64,000 nucleotides of DNA from Herbidospora mongoliensis (GTDB lineage: Bacteria; Actinomycetota; Actinomycetes; Streptosporangiales; Streptosporangiaceae), in contig NZ_BBXD01000008.1 in the NCBI RefSeq assembly GCF_001570545.1, forward strand, positions 372,001-436,000. The letters run 5' to 3'. Shown one piece after another: positions 1 through 7,963 of this stretch. Position 1 is the first letter of the stretch; each line of letters opens with the position of its first letter. The position numbers were made by a program, and so were the translations under genes. The notes beneath the pieces were generated by a model, which ran no database searches, was not told where the DNA came from, and worked only from the letters and a program-made list of their open reading frames with translations.

Positions 1-1
1 G

Positions 2-1519
2 TTCATGGCGGCGGCCGTGGGACGTCTGACCGGCGTGCCCGGCTGCGCCCTGGTCACTTCCGGGCCGGGGACGACCAACCTGGTGACCGGTCTGATCACC
101 GCGAACACCGAGCAGTTCCCCATGATCGCGCTCTGTGGCGCCGTCGCCCGGCGCGACCGGCTCAAGCGCACCCATCAGTCGATGGACGCCGCCGCCGCGC
201 TCAAGCCCTTCACCAAGTACGTCGGTGAGGTCAACGATCCCGACAACGTCACCGAGGCCATCGCCAACGCCCTGCGCGCCGCGGTCACCGAGCCGCGCGG
301 TGCGACCGCGGTGATCCTTCCGATGGACGTCGCCGCCGCGCCGACCGACGCGGAGATCAGCAGACCGATGCCGGTGCCCGCGCTCGGCCCGGCTCCCAGT
401 GAGCAGATCCGGCGCGCGGTGGAGATGATCCGCGACGCCGAGCGACCGGTGGTGCTCGCCGGTCTGCGGTCGGCCGACCCGGACGCCTGCGCCGCGCTGC
501 GCGAGCTCATCAGCGGCACGGACCTGCCGGTGGTGGAGACCTTCCAGGCGGCCGGTGTGGTCTCCCGGAAGTTGGAGGACCACTTCATCGGCCGGGTCGG
601 GCTGTTCCGCAACCAGCCGGGCGACGTCGTCATGGCGCATGCCGACCTGCTCATCACGGTCGGCTTCGACGCGATCGAATACGACCCGGGTCTGTGGAAC
701 CTCGACCCCTCACGCCCGGTCATCCACATCGACTCGGTGAACGCCGACATCGACAACCACTACCAGCCCGCCGTCGAGCTACGCGGCGACATCGCCGCCA
801 CCCTCACCGAGATGGGCAGGCCGCTGGCCGGGTTGCGCCTGAGCGAGAAGGCCAACGCCGCGATCGCCGAACAGCGCCAGGCGCTGGCCCAGATCGACCA
901 GCAGGCGAAGGCCGCCCCCACCACCGAGTTCGGCTTGAATCCCGCGGCCGTCATCCTCAAGATCCGGGACCTGGTGGACGACGACGCCACCGTCGTGTCC
1001 GACGTCGGTTCGAACTACATCTACACCGCCCGGCACTTCCGGAGCTACGAGCCCCGGCACATGCTGTTCTCCAACGGCCAGCAGACACTGGGCGTCGCCC
1101 TGCCCTGGGCCATGGTCGCGGCCATGCTCCGGCCCGCCACGCAGGTCGTCTCGATCTCCGGCGACGGCGGATTCCTGTTCACCGCGCAGGAACTGGAGAC
1201 GGCCACCCGGCTGGGGCTGCGCCTGACCCACGTGATCCTGCGCGACAACACCTACGACATGGTCGCCTTCCAGGAGAAACTGAAATACGGGCGAACCTCG
1301 GGAGTCCAGCTGGGCGACTACGACATCGCCCAGTACGCCGGAGCCTTCGGCGCCCGGGGGATCCGGGTCAAGACGATGGAGGAGTTCGAGACCGAGCTTC
1401 AGCGAGCCCTCAGCCGCGAAACCCTGACCATGCCCGGCGTCACCATCATCGACGTGGACGTCGACTACAGCCACAACACCAACCTGTTCGCCCAACTCCA
1501 CGACGGCGTCCTCGAATAG
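2..1519 (+). CDS. Thiamine pyrophosphate-dependent enzyme, acetolactate synthase-like (5' truncated)
   Basis: The reading frame is open to the window edge. The first in-frame ATG (position 5) lies inside the conserved FMAAAVGRLTG segment, which normally follows the ThDP-activating glutamate, so about 50 N-terminal residues including that Glu lie outside the window. What remains shows TSGPGTTN near the start, a central FAD/DHS-like domain, and a C-terminal ThDP domain with GDGGFLF followed about 25 residues later by DNTYDM, the Mg/ThDP-binding motif. The layout matches acetolactate synthase large subunits and related decarboxylases. The reaction would be decarboxylation of a 2-oxo acid, but the substrate cannot be assigned. 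No small regulatory subunit follows. A TetR gene converges 5 bases downstream. Confidence 0.85.
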   Translation, partial: FMAAAVGRLTGVPGCALVTSGPGTTNLVTGLITANTEQFPMIALCGAVARRDRLKRTHQSMDAAAALKPFTKYVGEVNDPDNVTEAIANALRAAVTEPRGATAVILPMDVAAAPTDAEISRPMPVPALGPAPSEQIRRAVEMIRDAERPVVLAGLRSADPDACAALRELISGTDLPVVETFQAAGVVSRKLEDHFIGRVGLFRNQPGDVVMAHADLLITVGFDAIEYDPGLWNLDPSRPVIHIDSVNADIDNHYQPAVELRGDIAATLTEMGRPLAGLRLSEKANAAIAEQRQALAQIDQQAKAAPTTEFGLNPAAVILKIRDLVDDDATVVSDVGSNYIYTARHFRSYEPRHMLFSNGQQTLGVALPWAMVAAMLRPATQVVSISGDGGFLFTAQELETATRLGLRLTHVILRDNTYDMVAFQEKLKYGRTSGVQLGDYDIAQYAGAFGARGIRVKTMEEFETELQRALSRETLTMPGVTIIDVDVDYSHNTNLFAQLHDGVLE

Positions 1520-1524
1520 TTCCG

Positions 1525-2097
1525 TTAGTCGCGGCGCAGGTTCTCGATGGCTTCCGTCAGGCCGATCTCCAAATAGCGGATGTCGTCGGTGGCGACCAGC
1601 ATCGTCGCGCCTCCTGCGATCGCGCCGATCATCTGGGCCGCCACGCGCTCGGCATCGGCGTCGGGTCTGACCGTGCGGACGCCGGCCGCGATCTGCCCCT
1701 GCCACCGGGAGTACATCCCCGTGATGATGTCGCCGACCGCCGGGTTGGCGAGACCGAGCTGCGCGGTCAACGCCGACAACGGGCACTTCCGGCGCTGGGC
1801 CGCGTAGCGGGCGATCACCCGGTCGCGCCAGGACTCCCACTGAGCCCATGACGTCAGGTCGCTCAGGTAGGGCTGCTGGTCGTCGAGGACGCGTTCCGCC
1901 TCGTGGGCCGCCACCGCGAGGAGCATGTCGGATTTGCCGTCGGGGAAGTAGTGGAAGAGCTGGCTCTTGCTCGTCGTGGTCGCGGCCCGGATGTCGTCGA
2001 GGCCGACGTTGGCGGGGCCGTGTTCGCGGATGAGCAGGGCGGCGCCTTCGACGATCCGTTGCCGGGTGGCGGCCCCCTTCGGGGTCAGTGCTCTCAC
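1525..2097 (-). CDS. TetR family transcriptional regulator
   Basis: A 190-residue protein with a GTG start. The N-terminal helix-turn-helix is typical of TetR proteins: RQRIVEGAALLIREHGPANV followed by an SKSQLFHYFPDGKS recognition-helix region. The C-terminal half is a helical ligand-binding domain containing RRKCPLSALTAQLG, a cysteine-bearing stretch common in this family. It is divergent from the SDR gene at 2185, with an 87-base gap that contains a palindrome (2151-2166). It therefore probably represses that SDR gene and itself. The inducer is unknown. No clear Shine-Dalgarno is seen at the GTG, so the message may be leaderless. Confidence 0.88.
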   Translation of the reverse strand: MRALTPKGAATRQRIVEGAALLIREHGPANVGLDDIRAATTTSKSQLFHYFPDGKSDMLLAVAAHEAERVLDDQQPYLSDLTSWAQWESWRDRVIARYAAQRRKCPLSALTAQLGLANPAVGDIITGMYSRWQGQIAAGVRTVRPDADAERVAAQMIGAIAGGATMLVATDDIRYLEIGLTEAIENLRRD

Positions 2098-2122
2098 CTG
2101 GGTAATCTAGCAAAAAGTGAAC

Positions 2123-2151
2123 TTGACAGTCCATTTTCTTCATGTCATTTT
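2123..2151 (+). promoter_or_regulatory. Candidate promoter of the SDR gene
   Basis: TTGACA at 2123-2128 is a perfect -35. A weak -10 (CATTTT, 2146-2151) follows at 17 bases. The -10 touches the palindromic operator at 2151-2166, which suits repression by occlusion. Confidence 0.45.
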
Positions 2152-2166
2152 GGACCACACAGTCCA
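2151..2166. promoter_or_regulatory. Palindromic operator between tetR and SDR genes
   Basis: Perfect inverted repeat TGGAC, six bases, GTCCA. The half-site ACAGTCCA (2159-2166) is repeated exactly at 2126-2133, next to the -35 box, giving two likely regulator contacts in the divergent region. Confidence 0.6.
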
Positions 2167-2184
2167 ATTTCAAGGAGAGCAGAC

Positions 2185-2955
2185 ATGGACCTGCAGCTCA
2201 CGGGCAAGCGCGCCCTGGTGACCGGATCGACCAGCGGCCTGGGCGAGGAGATCGCCAGAACCCTCGCGAAAGAGGGCGCGACGGTGATCGTCCACGGAAG
2301 GGACGAGGCGCGCGCCAACGCGGTCGCCAAGGAGATCGGCGGGACCATCGCCCTCGGCGACCTGTCCACCGACGCGGGCGCCGACGCCGTGGCGGAGGCG
2401 GCCGGGGAGATCGACATCCTCGTCAACAACCTGGGCGTCTTCGATGCCTCGCTGACCTGGGACAACGTCTCGGCGGACGACTGGAACGCCATCTACAACG
2501 TCAACGTCACGACGGGGGTGAGGATGATCAAGAAGTTCGTGCCGGGTATGAAGTCGCGCGGCTGGGGGCGGGTCATCCAGATCAGCAGCGTTCTGGGCGC
2601 GCAGCCGATGGACACGCAGCCCCACTACGCCGCGACCAACGCCGCCCGCGACAACCTGGCCGCGTCGCTGGCCCGCGAACTCAAGGATTCGGGCGTCACG
2701 TCGAACGCGGTGGCTGCCGGCGGCATTCTCACGCCGTCGTCCAAGGCCCATCTCGTCAAGGTCGGTCAGCAGGCCGGCTGGGGGGAGACGTGGGAGGACA
2801 TGGCCGAGACCGCGCAGCGCAGGCTCACCTCGATGGTCGACGTCGGGCGGATCGGGCTGCCGAATGAGTACGCCGACATGGTGACCTTCCTGGCCAGCCC
2901 CCGTTCGAGCTACGTCATGGGCACGACGCTGCGGGTCGACGGAGGCTGGCACTGA
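2185..2955 (+). CDS. SDR family NAD(P)-dependent oxidoreductase
   Basis: A 256-residue classical short-chain dehydrogenase. The ATG at 2185 is chosen because AAGGAG lies 7 bases upstream and the protein begins directly with MDLQLTGKRALVTGSTSG, containing the TGxxxGxG cofactor-binding motif (GSTSGLG). VNNLGV is the NNAG-like motif. The Ser comes from SSVLG and the usual YxxxK from HYAATNAAR, where the lysine is replaced by Asn. Loss of the catalytic Lys is unusual and could mean altered or absent activity. The C-terminus (VMGTTLRVDGGW) is typical. The gene is probably controlled by the divergent TetR protein. The substrate is unknown. Confidence 0.88.
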   Translation: MDLQLTGKRALVTGSTSGLGEEIARTLAKEGATVIVHGRDEARANAVAKEIGGTIALGDLSTDAGADAVAEAAGEIDILVNNLGVFDASLTWDNVSADDWNAIYNVNVTTGVRMIKKFVPGMKSRGWGRVIQISSVLGAQPMDTQPHYAATNAARDNLAASLARELKDSGVTSNAVAAGGILTPSSKAHLVKVGQQAGWGETWEDMAETAQRRLTSMVDVGRIGLPNEYADMVTFLASPRSSYVMGTTLRVDGGWH

Positions 2956-2988
2956 GAACCGGCGGAAGGTGGCGCTGAACACACCCGC

Positions 2989-3029
2989 TTGACGGATATT
3001 CCCCTATTTCCTACAGTTAAAGTAGGAAA
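2989..3029 (+). promoter_or_regulatory. Promoter and operator of the nine-gene ABC/monooxygenase operon
   Basis: TTGACG (2989-2994) and TACAGT (3012-3017) are spaced by 17 bases. A perfect inverted repeat of 8 bases, TTTCCTAC (3007-3014) and GTAGGAAA (3022-3029) with a 7-base centre, sits on the -10 and likely start site. This looks like a repressor operator. No regulator gene is adjacent in the operon. Confidence 0.6.
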
Positions 3030-3046
3030 CCAGAGAGGTGATCCGC

Positions 3047-4681
3047 GTGCGTCGGTTCCGTGCCCCCCTTGCCGCATTACTGCTACTTCCATTGCTCGCC
3101 GCCTGTGGTGGGACCGCCGCCCCCAAGGAGGTCCCGGCCGGCTCCGCCGCCAAAGGTGGCTCTCTGGTCTTCGGCGTCAACACCGAGCCGCTCAACCTCG
3201 ACCCGCACGCCAGCCCCCAGGACGTGACCGGTCTGTTCACCCGGCCGGTTCTCGACTCGCTGGTCGCCCTCGACGACAAGGGCGACATCCACCCGTGGCT
3301 GGCCAGCTCGTGGGAGATCTCGGAAGACGGCCTCACCTACACCTTCAAGCTGCGGACCGGCGTCAAGTTCAGCGACGGCACGCCCTTCGACGCCGCCGCG
3401 GTGAAGACCAACCTCGACCACATCGTCGACCCGGCCACCAAGTCGCAGCTGGCGGCGGCGGCGTTCGGGCCGTACGACAAGACGACCGTCGTCGACCCGC
3501 AGACGGTCGAGGTGAAGTTCAAGGAGGCCTACTCGCCGTTCCTGGCGGCGCTGGCCACGGCCTATTTCGGGATCCAGTCGCCCAAGCAGCTGGCCCTCGG
3601 GCCGGAGGAGCTGGCCAAGAAGGTCGTCGGGACGGGGCCGTTCGTCATCGACGCCTACGTGCCGCACCAGGGCATCACCTACAGCCGCAACGCCGACTAC
3701 AACTGGGCGCCGGCGATCGCCAAGCACACCGGGCCCGCCTACCTCGACCGGCTCGAATTCAAGATCATTGTTGAGGACGCCGTCAGGCTCGGGGCGCTGA
3801 CCAGCGGACAGATCGACGCCATCGCCAGCGTGCCGCCGGTCAACGTCAAGCAGGTCGAGGCCGACCCCAAGCTGACGATCATCCGCAAGCAGGCGCCGGG
3901 CGGGAACTACAACTACTACCCGAACAACGAGAAGGGCGTCTTCGCCGACCAGAAGGTCCGCCAGGCCTTCCGCGACGGGATCGACTTCGCCACCATCGTC
4001 GACAAGCTCTACTTCGGCACCTTCGACCCGGCGTTCAGCGCGATCTCGCCGGCGACGGCCGGCTACGACAAGGCCACCGAGACGCAGTGGAAGTTCGACC
4101 CCGCCGGGTCGGCCAGGCTGCTCGACGAGGCCGGCTGGACGGGCAAGGACGCCGAGGGCTTCCGCACCAAAGACGGTCAGCGCCTCACCGTGAAGTGGCC
4201 GTTCCTCAAGGCGCTGGCCCGGGAGCAGCGTGGCACGCTGGCCGAGCAGGTGCAGGCGGAGGCCAAGAAGGCCGGGTTCGACGTGCAGTTCGTCGACGTC
4301 ACGCCCAACGATTTCACCCCCAAGGCCCTCGCTGGCGACTACGACCTGATCGACTTCAGCTGGCAGCGGGCCGACGGCGACGCCCTGCGCAACCTGTTCG
4401 CGATCTCCAACATCCCCACGCCGACCTTCTTCGGTCAGAACCTGGCCCGCTGGAACGACCCGGAGACCGACGGCTGGCTGACCGACGCGCTGCGCACCAC
4501 CGACCTGACCGAGCGCGCCGCGCTCTACGCCAAGGTCCAGCAGAAGGCCAACGCCAACGCGTCGATCGTCCCCGTGTACGTCTTCAACTACCTGCTGGGG
4601 GCGTCGAAGAACGTCCAGGACATCGTCTTCGAGCCGCAGGCCTTCCCGATCTTCTACGACGCCTGGGTGTCGAAGGCATGA
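3047..4681 (+). CDS. ABC transporter substrate-binding lipoprotein, family 5 (peptide/nickel type)
   Basis: A 544-residue lipoprotein. The GTG at 3038 lies inside a near-perfect anti-16S match (GAGGTGATC, 3035-3043), so it is part of the ribosome-binding site; the GTG at 3047, 6 bases after GAGGTG, is the better start. The signal peptide ends in LLPLLAACGG, a lipobox. The mature part has the SBP_bac_5 fold, with NTEPLNLDPH at the start of the domain and LRTGVKFSDGTPF in the middle. It captures the substrate outside the membrane for the permeases encoded next. It is the first gene of an operon whose later genes encode flavin monooxygenases, so the ligand is more likely a small organic S or N compound than a peptide. 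Confidence 0.9.
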   Translation: MRRFRAPLAALLLLPLLAACGGTAAPKEVPAGSAAKGGSLVFGVNTEPLNLDPHASPQDVTGLFTRPVLDSLVALDDKGDIHPWLASSWEISEDGLTYTFKLRTGVKFSDGTPFDAAAVKTNLDHIVDPATKSQLAAAAFGPYDKTTVVDPQTVEVKFKEAYSPFLAALATAYFGIQSPKQLALGPEELAKKVVGTGPFVIDAYVPHQGITYSRNADYNWAPAIAKHTGPAYLDRLEFKIIVEDAVRLGALTSGQIDAIASVPPVNVKQVEADPKLTIIRKQAPGGNYNYYPNNEKGVFADQKVRQAFRDGIDFATIVDKLYFGTFDPAFSAISPATAGYDKATETQWKFDPAGSARLLDEAGWTGKDAEGFRTKDGQRLTVKWPFLKALAREQRGTLAEQVQAEAKKAGFDVQFVDVTPNDFTPKALAGDYDLIDFSWQRADGDALRNLFAISNIPTPTFFGQNLARWNDPETDGWLTDALRTTDLTERAALYAKVQQKANANASIVPVYVFNYLLGASKNVQDIVFEPQAFPIFYDAWVSKA

Positions 4682-5601
4682 TCCGCCGCATCCTCACCAG
4701 GCTCGCGACCTCGGTGCTGGTGCTCTGGGGGGCGGTGACGGTCTCGTTCACCGCTCTCCACCTGACCCCCGGCAACGTGGTCGACGTACTGATCGGCAGC
4801 AACATCGTCACGCCGGAGGTGCGGGCCCAGATCATCCGCGACTACGGGCTCGACGAGCCGCTGCTCACGCAGTACGCCACCTATCTGGGACGGGTGCTCC
4901 GGGGCGACCTCGGGCAGTCCTACCAGCTCCACGAGTCGGTCGCCACCGCGATCGGCGCCCAGATCGGACCGTCGCTGCAGCTCGCGGGGGCCTCCCTGCT
5001 GGTGGCCATCGTGGTGTCGACGACGCTGGCGATCCTGACCGCCCGGCGCAAGCCGTGGATCAGGGGGCTGTCGTCGAGCCTGGAGCTCATCGGGGTGTCG
5101 ATCCCGACGTTCTGGACCGCGATCCTGCTGCTGACGGTCTTCTCCTTCCAGCTCGGCTGGTTCCCCGCGGTCGGTGCGGAGGGACTGGCCGGGCTGGTGC
5201 TGCCGGTCATCGCGGTGGCGCTGCCGATCACCACCATGCTCACCCAGATGATGCGCGAGGGCCTGGAGCTCACGCTGGAGCAGCCGTTCGTGCTGACCGC
5301 CCGGACCAGAGGCATGTCCGATCTGGGGGTCCGCCTCCGGCACGCCCTGCGGCACGTCCTGATCCCGACCGTCACGCTGATCGGCTGGCTGGTCGGCCTG
5401 ACGGTCGGCGCGATGGTCGCGGTCGAGCAGATCTTCTCCCGGCAGGGCATCGGCCAGCTCACCCTGGCCGCCGTCGGCGGCAAGGACCTGCCGGTCGTGA
5501 TGGGCGTGGTGCTGCTCACGGCGGTCCTGTACGTCGTCGTCAACATCGTCATCGACCTGCTCTACCTGCTGATCGACCCCCGCCTGCGGAGCGCCTCATG
5601 A
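4678..5601 (+). CDS. ABC transporter permease, DppB type
   Basis: A 307-residue integral membrane protein with about six membrane segments. Its start overlaps the preceding stop (ATGA). The N-terminus (IRRILTRLATSVLVLWGAVT) and the following low-homology loop with LGLDEPL-like GLDEPLLTQYATYLG are standard for DppB/OppB permeases. The EAA loop is near TARTRGMSDLGVRLRHALRH. It forms the transport channel with the next permease. There is no sign of truncation. Confidence 0.9.
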   Translation: MIRRILTRLATSVLVLWGAVTVSFTALHLTPGNVVDVLIGSNIVTPEVRAQIIRDYGLDEPLLTQYATYLGRVLRGDLGQSYQLHESVATAIGAQIGPSLQLAGASLLVAIVVSTTLAILTARRKPWIRGLSSSLELIGVSIPTFWTAILLLTVFSFQLGWFPAVGAEGLAGLVLPVIAVALPITTMLTQMMREGLELTLEQPFVLTARTRGMSDLGVRLRHALRHVLIPTVTLIGWLVGLTVGAMVAVEQIFSRQGIGQLTLAAVGGKDLPVVMGVVLLTAVLYVVVNIVIDLLYLLIDPRLRSAS

Positions 5602-6392
5602 GAGTCCGCGCGGGATTCACCCTGGCCTCGGTGGTGCTTGCGCTGATCACGCTGGCCGCGCTCGCGCCCGGCCTGCTCACGGGCAGTACCCCCGACGCCG
5701 CCGACGCGCTCGCCGCGCTGCAGGGGCCGAGCGCCGACCACTGGCTCGGCACCGACGCCAACGGCCGCGACCTGTTCACCCGCATCGTGTACGGCGCCGC
5801 GCCCTCCCTGCTGGCCGGTCTCGGCGCCACCGCGCTGGCGGTGGTCGTCGGCACCGCGCTCGGCCTGCTGGCCGCGCTCGGCGGACGGGCGGTCGACGAG
5901 ATCGTGATGCGCCTGGTCGAGATCGTGCTGTCGCTGCCGACGCTGCTGCTGGCGCTGCTGGTCATCACCGTGACCGGGCCTGGCACGGTCAACGTGATCT
6001 TCGCCATCGCCCTGTACACCGCACCCAGTTACGCCCGGCTGGTCCGGGCCCAGACCATGGTCATCCGCAAGGCCGGGTTCGTCGAGGCGGCCACCTCGCT
6101 CGGGCTCAGCCGGGGGCGGATCATCACCCGGCACGTGCTGCCCAACGCGTTCGAGCCGCTGGTCGTGCTGGCCACCATCGAGGTCGGCACCGCCCTGGTG
6201 GCCGCCGCCTCGCTCAGCTACCTCGGGCTCGGGCCGCAGCCGCCGGCCCCCGAATGGGGGGCGATGCTCTCGGCCGGGCGCGACTACTTCTCGGTCGCCT
6301 GGTGGATCGCCATCTTCCCCGGAGTCGCGATCACGCTGACCGTCCTTTCCATCACCGTCGTCGGGCGGCATCTCCAGCGGAGGATCTCGTGA
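5598..6392 (+). CDS. ABC transporter permease, DppC type
   Basis: A 264-residue permease overlapping the previous stop by ATGA. The HWLGTDANGRDLFTRIVYGA block is diagnostic of DppC/OppC. The EAA loop reads VEAATSLGLSRGRIITRHVL, followed by LPNAFEPLVV. It has six membrane segments. It pairs with the 4678 permease and is driven by the fused ATPase encoded downstream. Confidence 0.9.
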   Translation: MRVRAGFTLASVVLALITLAALAPGLLTGSTPDAADALAALQGPSADHWLGTDANGRDLFTRIVYGAAPSLLAGLGATALAVVVGTALGLLAALGGRAVDEIVMRLVEIVLSLPTLLLALLVITVTGPGTVNVIFAIALYTAPSYARLVRAQTMVIRKAGFVEAATSLGLSRGRIITRHVLPNAFEPLVVLATIEVGTALVAAASLSYLGLGPQPPAPEWGAMLSAGRDYFSVAWWIAIFPGVAITLTVLSITVVGRHLQRRIS

Positions 6393-7963
6393 GCGCACCC
6401 GTGGTCGAGGTGACCGACCTGCATGTGAGCTTCCCGGCGGTGGAGGCGGTCAGGGGCGTCTCGCTCGCGGTGTACCCGGGCGAGTGCGTCGCCATCGTGG
6501 GCGAGTCGGGGTCGGGCAAGAGCGTGACCGCGCGGACCCTGCTCGGGCTGACCGGCGAGGAGGCCACCGTCACCGCCGGGCGGCTGGCGATCGAGGGCGT
6601 GGACGCGGCCTCGTTCAGCGAACGCCAGTGGCGGTCGATCCGGGGGCGGCGCGTCGGTTACGTGCTCCAGGACGCCCTGGTCTCGCTCGACTCGCTCCGC
6701 CCGGTCGGCAAGGAGATCGCCGAGACGCTGAAGCTGCACCGCGCGGTGCCCCGGCACGAGATCCCCCGCAAGGTCATCGACCTGCTGACCGAGGTGGGCG
6801 TGCCCGAGCCGGAGGCGCGGGCCAGGCAGTATCCGCACGAACTGTCCGGCGGGCTGCGGCAGCGGGCCCTGATCGCCTCGGCCATCGCCTGCGGGCCCAA
6901 GCTGCTGATCGCCGACGAGCCGACCACCGCGCTCGACGTCACCGTGCAGGCGCAGATCCTGCGGCTGCTGGCCGAACGCAAACGGGCCGGTCAGGCGCTG
7001 CTGCTGATCAGCCACGACCTCGCGGTGGTGGCCAAGCTGGCCGATCGAATCCTGGTCATGAAGGACGGCGTCGTCGTGGAGGACGGCACGGCTAGCCAGG
7101 TGCTGGGGGCGCCCGAGCATCCGTACACGAAGGCCCTGCTCGCGGCCATCCCGGAGCCGAGCACCCGGGCTCCCCGGGCGGGTGAGGTGGTGATCCGGGC
7201 CGACGGCCTGGTCAAGACGTTCGGGAAGAGGACCGCCGTCGACGACGTCTCCTTCGAGCTGCGGGCCGGGCAGACCCTCGGCGTCGTCGGGGAGTCGGGG
7301 TCGGGCAAGACCACCACGGCCAGGCTGGTTCTCGGTCTACTGCAGCCCGACCGGGGTTCGGTCGAGATCGACGGGTTGCCGTGGACGGGCCTTTCCCGCG
7401 AACGGCAGCGTGAGCTGCGCCGCCACATCCAGGTCATCTACCAAGACCCGTTGAGTTCGTTCGATCCCCGGTTCTCGGTACGCCGCATCCTCGACGAAGC
7501 CCTCGAAGTCGGTGGGGAGCCCAGGAAGACCCGCTTGAAAAGGGCCGTCGAGCTGCTCGAACAGGTGGGACTCGACGACAGCGTCCTGGAACGGCGGCCG
7601 TTGAAACTGTCCGGCGGGCAGCGGCAGCGGGTCGCCATCGCCCGCGCGCTGGCCCCGCGGCCCCGCGTGATCGTCTGCGACGAGCCGGTGTCGGCGCTCG
7701 ACGTGTCGATCCAGGCGCAGGTGCTCGACCTGCTCGTCGGGCTGCAGGCCGAACTCGGGGTCGCCTACCTGTTCATCTCGCACCACCTCGGGGTGGTGCA
7801 CCACGTCAGCGACCACGTGCTGGTGCTGAAAGACGGCCAGGTCGTCGAGTCGGGTGCGGCGAATCAAGTCCTCACCGCGCCCTCGGCGGCCTACACCCAA
7901 GAGCTGCTCGCGGCCGTTCCCCGGCTCGACACCAACGTTTCCCTGGCCAGGAGGGCCTCATGA
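6389..7963 (+). CDS. Fused two-domain ABC ATPase (DppD-DppF type)
   Basis: A 524-residue protein starting at a GTG that overlaps the previous stop. It contains two complete nucleotide-binding domains. Walker A is GESGSGKS near residue 43 and GESGSGKT near residue 300. Signature motifs are LSGGLRQRALIA and LSGGQRQRVAIA. Walker B is LLIADEPTTALD and VIVCDEPVSALD. Each half ends with the HPYTKALL-type peptide-transporter tail (EHPYTKALLAAIP; SAAYTQELLAAVP). Fusion of the two ATPases is common in actinobacterial transporters of this type, and it powers the permease pair. Confidence 0.92.
   Translation: MSAPVVEVTDLHVSFPAVEAVRGVSLAVYPGECVAIVGESGSGKSVTARTLLGLTGEEATVTAGRLAIEGVDAASFSERQWRSIRGRRVGYVLQDALVSLDSLRPVGKEIAETLKLHRAVPRHEIPRKVIDLLTEVGVPEPEARARQYPHELSGGLRQRALIASAIACGPKLLIADEPTTALDVTVQAQILRLLAERKRAGQALLLISHDLAVVAKLADRILVMKDGVVVEDGTASQVLGAPEHPYTKALLAAIPEPSTRAPRAGEVVIRADGLVKTFGKRTAVDDVSFELRAGQTLGVVGESGSGKTTTARLVLGLLQPDRGSVEIDGLPWTGLSRERQRELRRHIQVIYQDPLSSFDPRFSVRRILDEALEVGGEPRKTRLKRAVELLEQVGLDDSVLERRPLKLSGGQRQRVAIARALAPRPRVIVCDEPVSALDVSIQAQVLDLLVGLQAELGVAYLFISHHLGVVHHVSDHVLVLKDGQVVESGAANQVLTAPSAAYTQELLAAVPRLDTNVSLARRAS

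Noticed and set aside
1903-2184. N-terminal extension of the SDR protein to 350 residues
   Set aside because: It crosses the TetR gene in antisense and the operator. The ATG at 2185 has a good ribosome-binding site and the natural family start.
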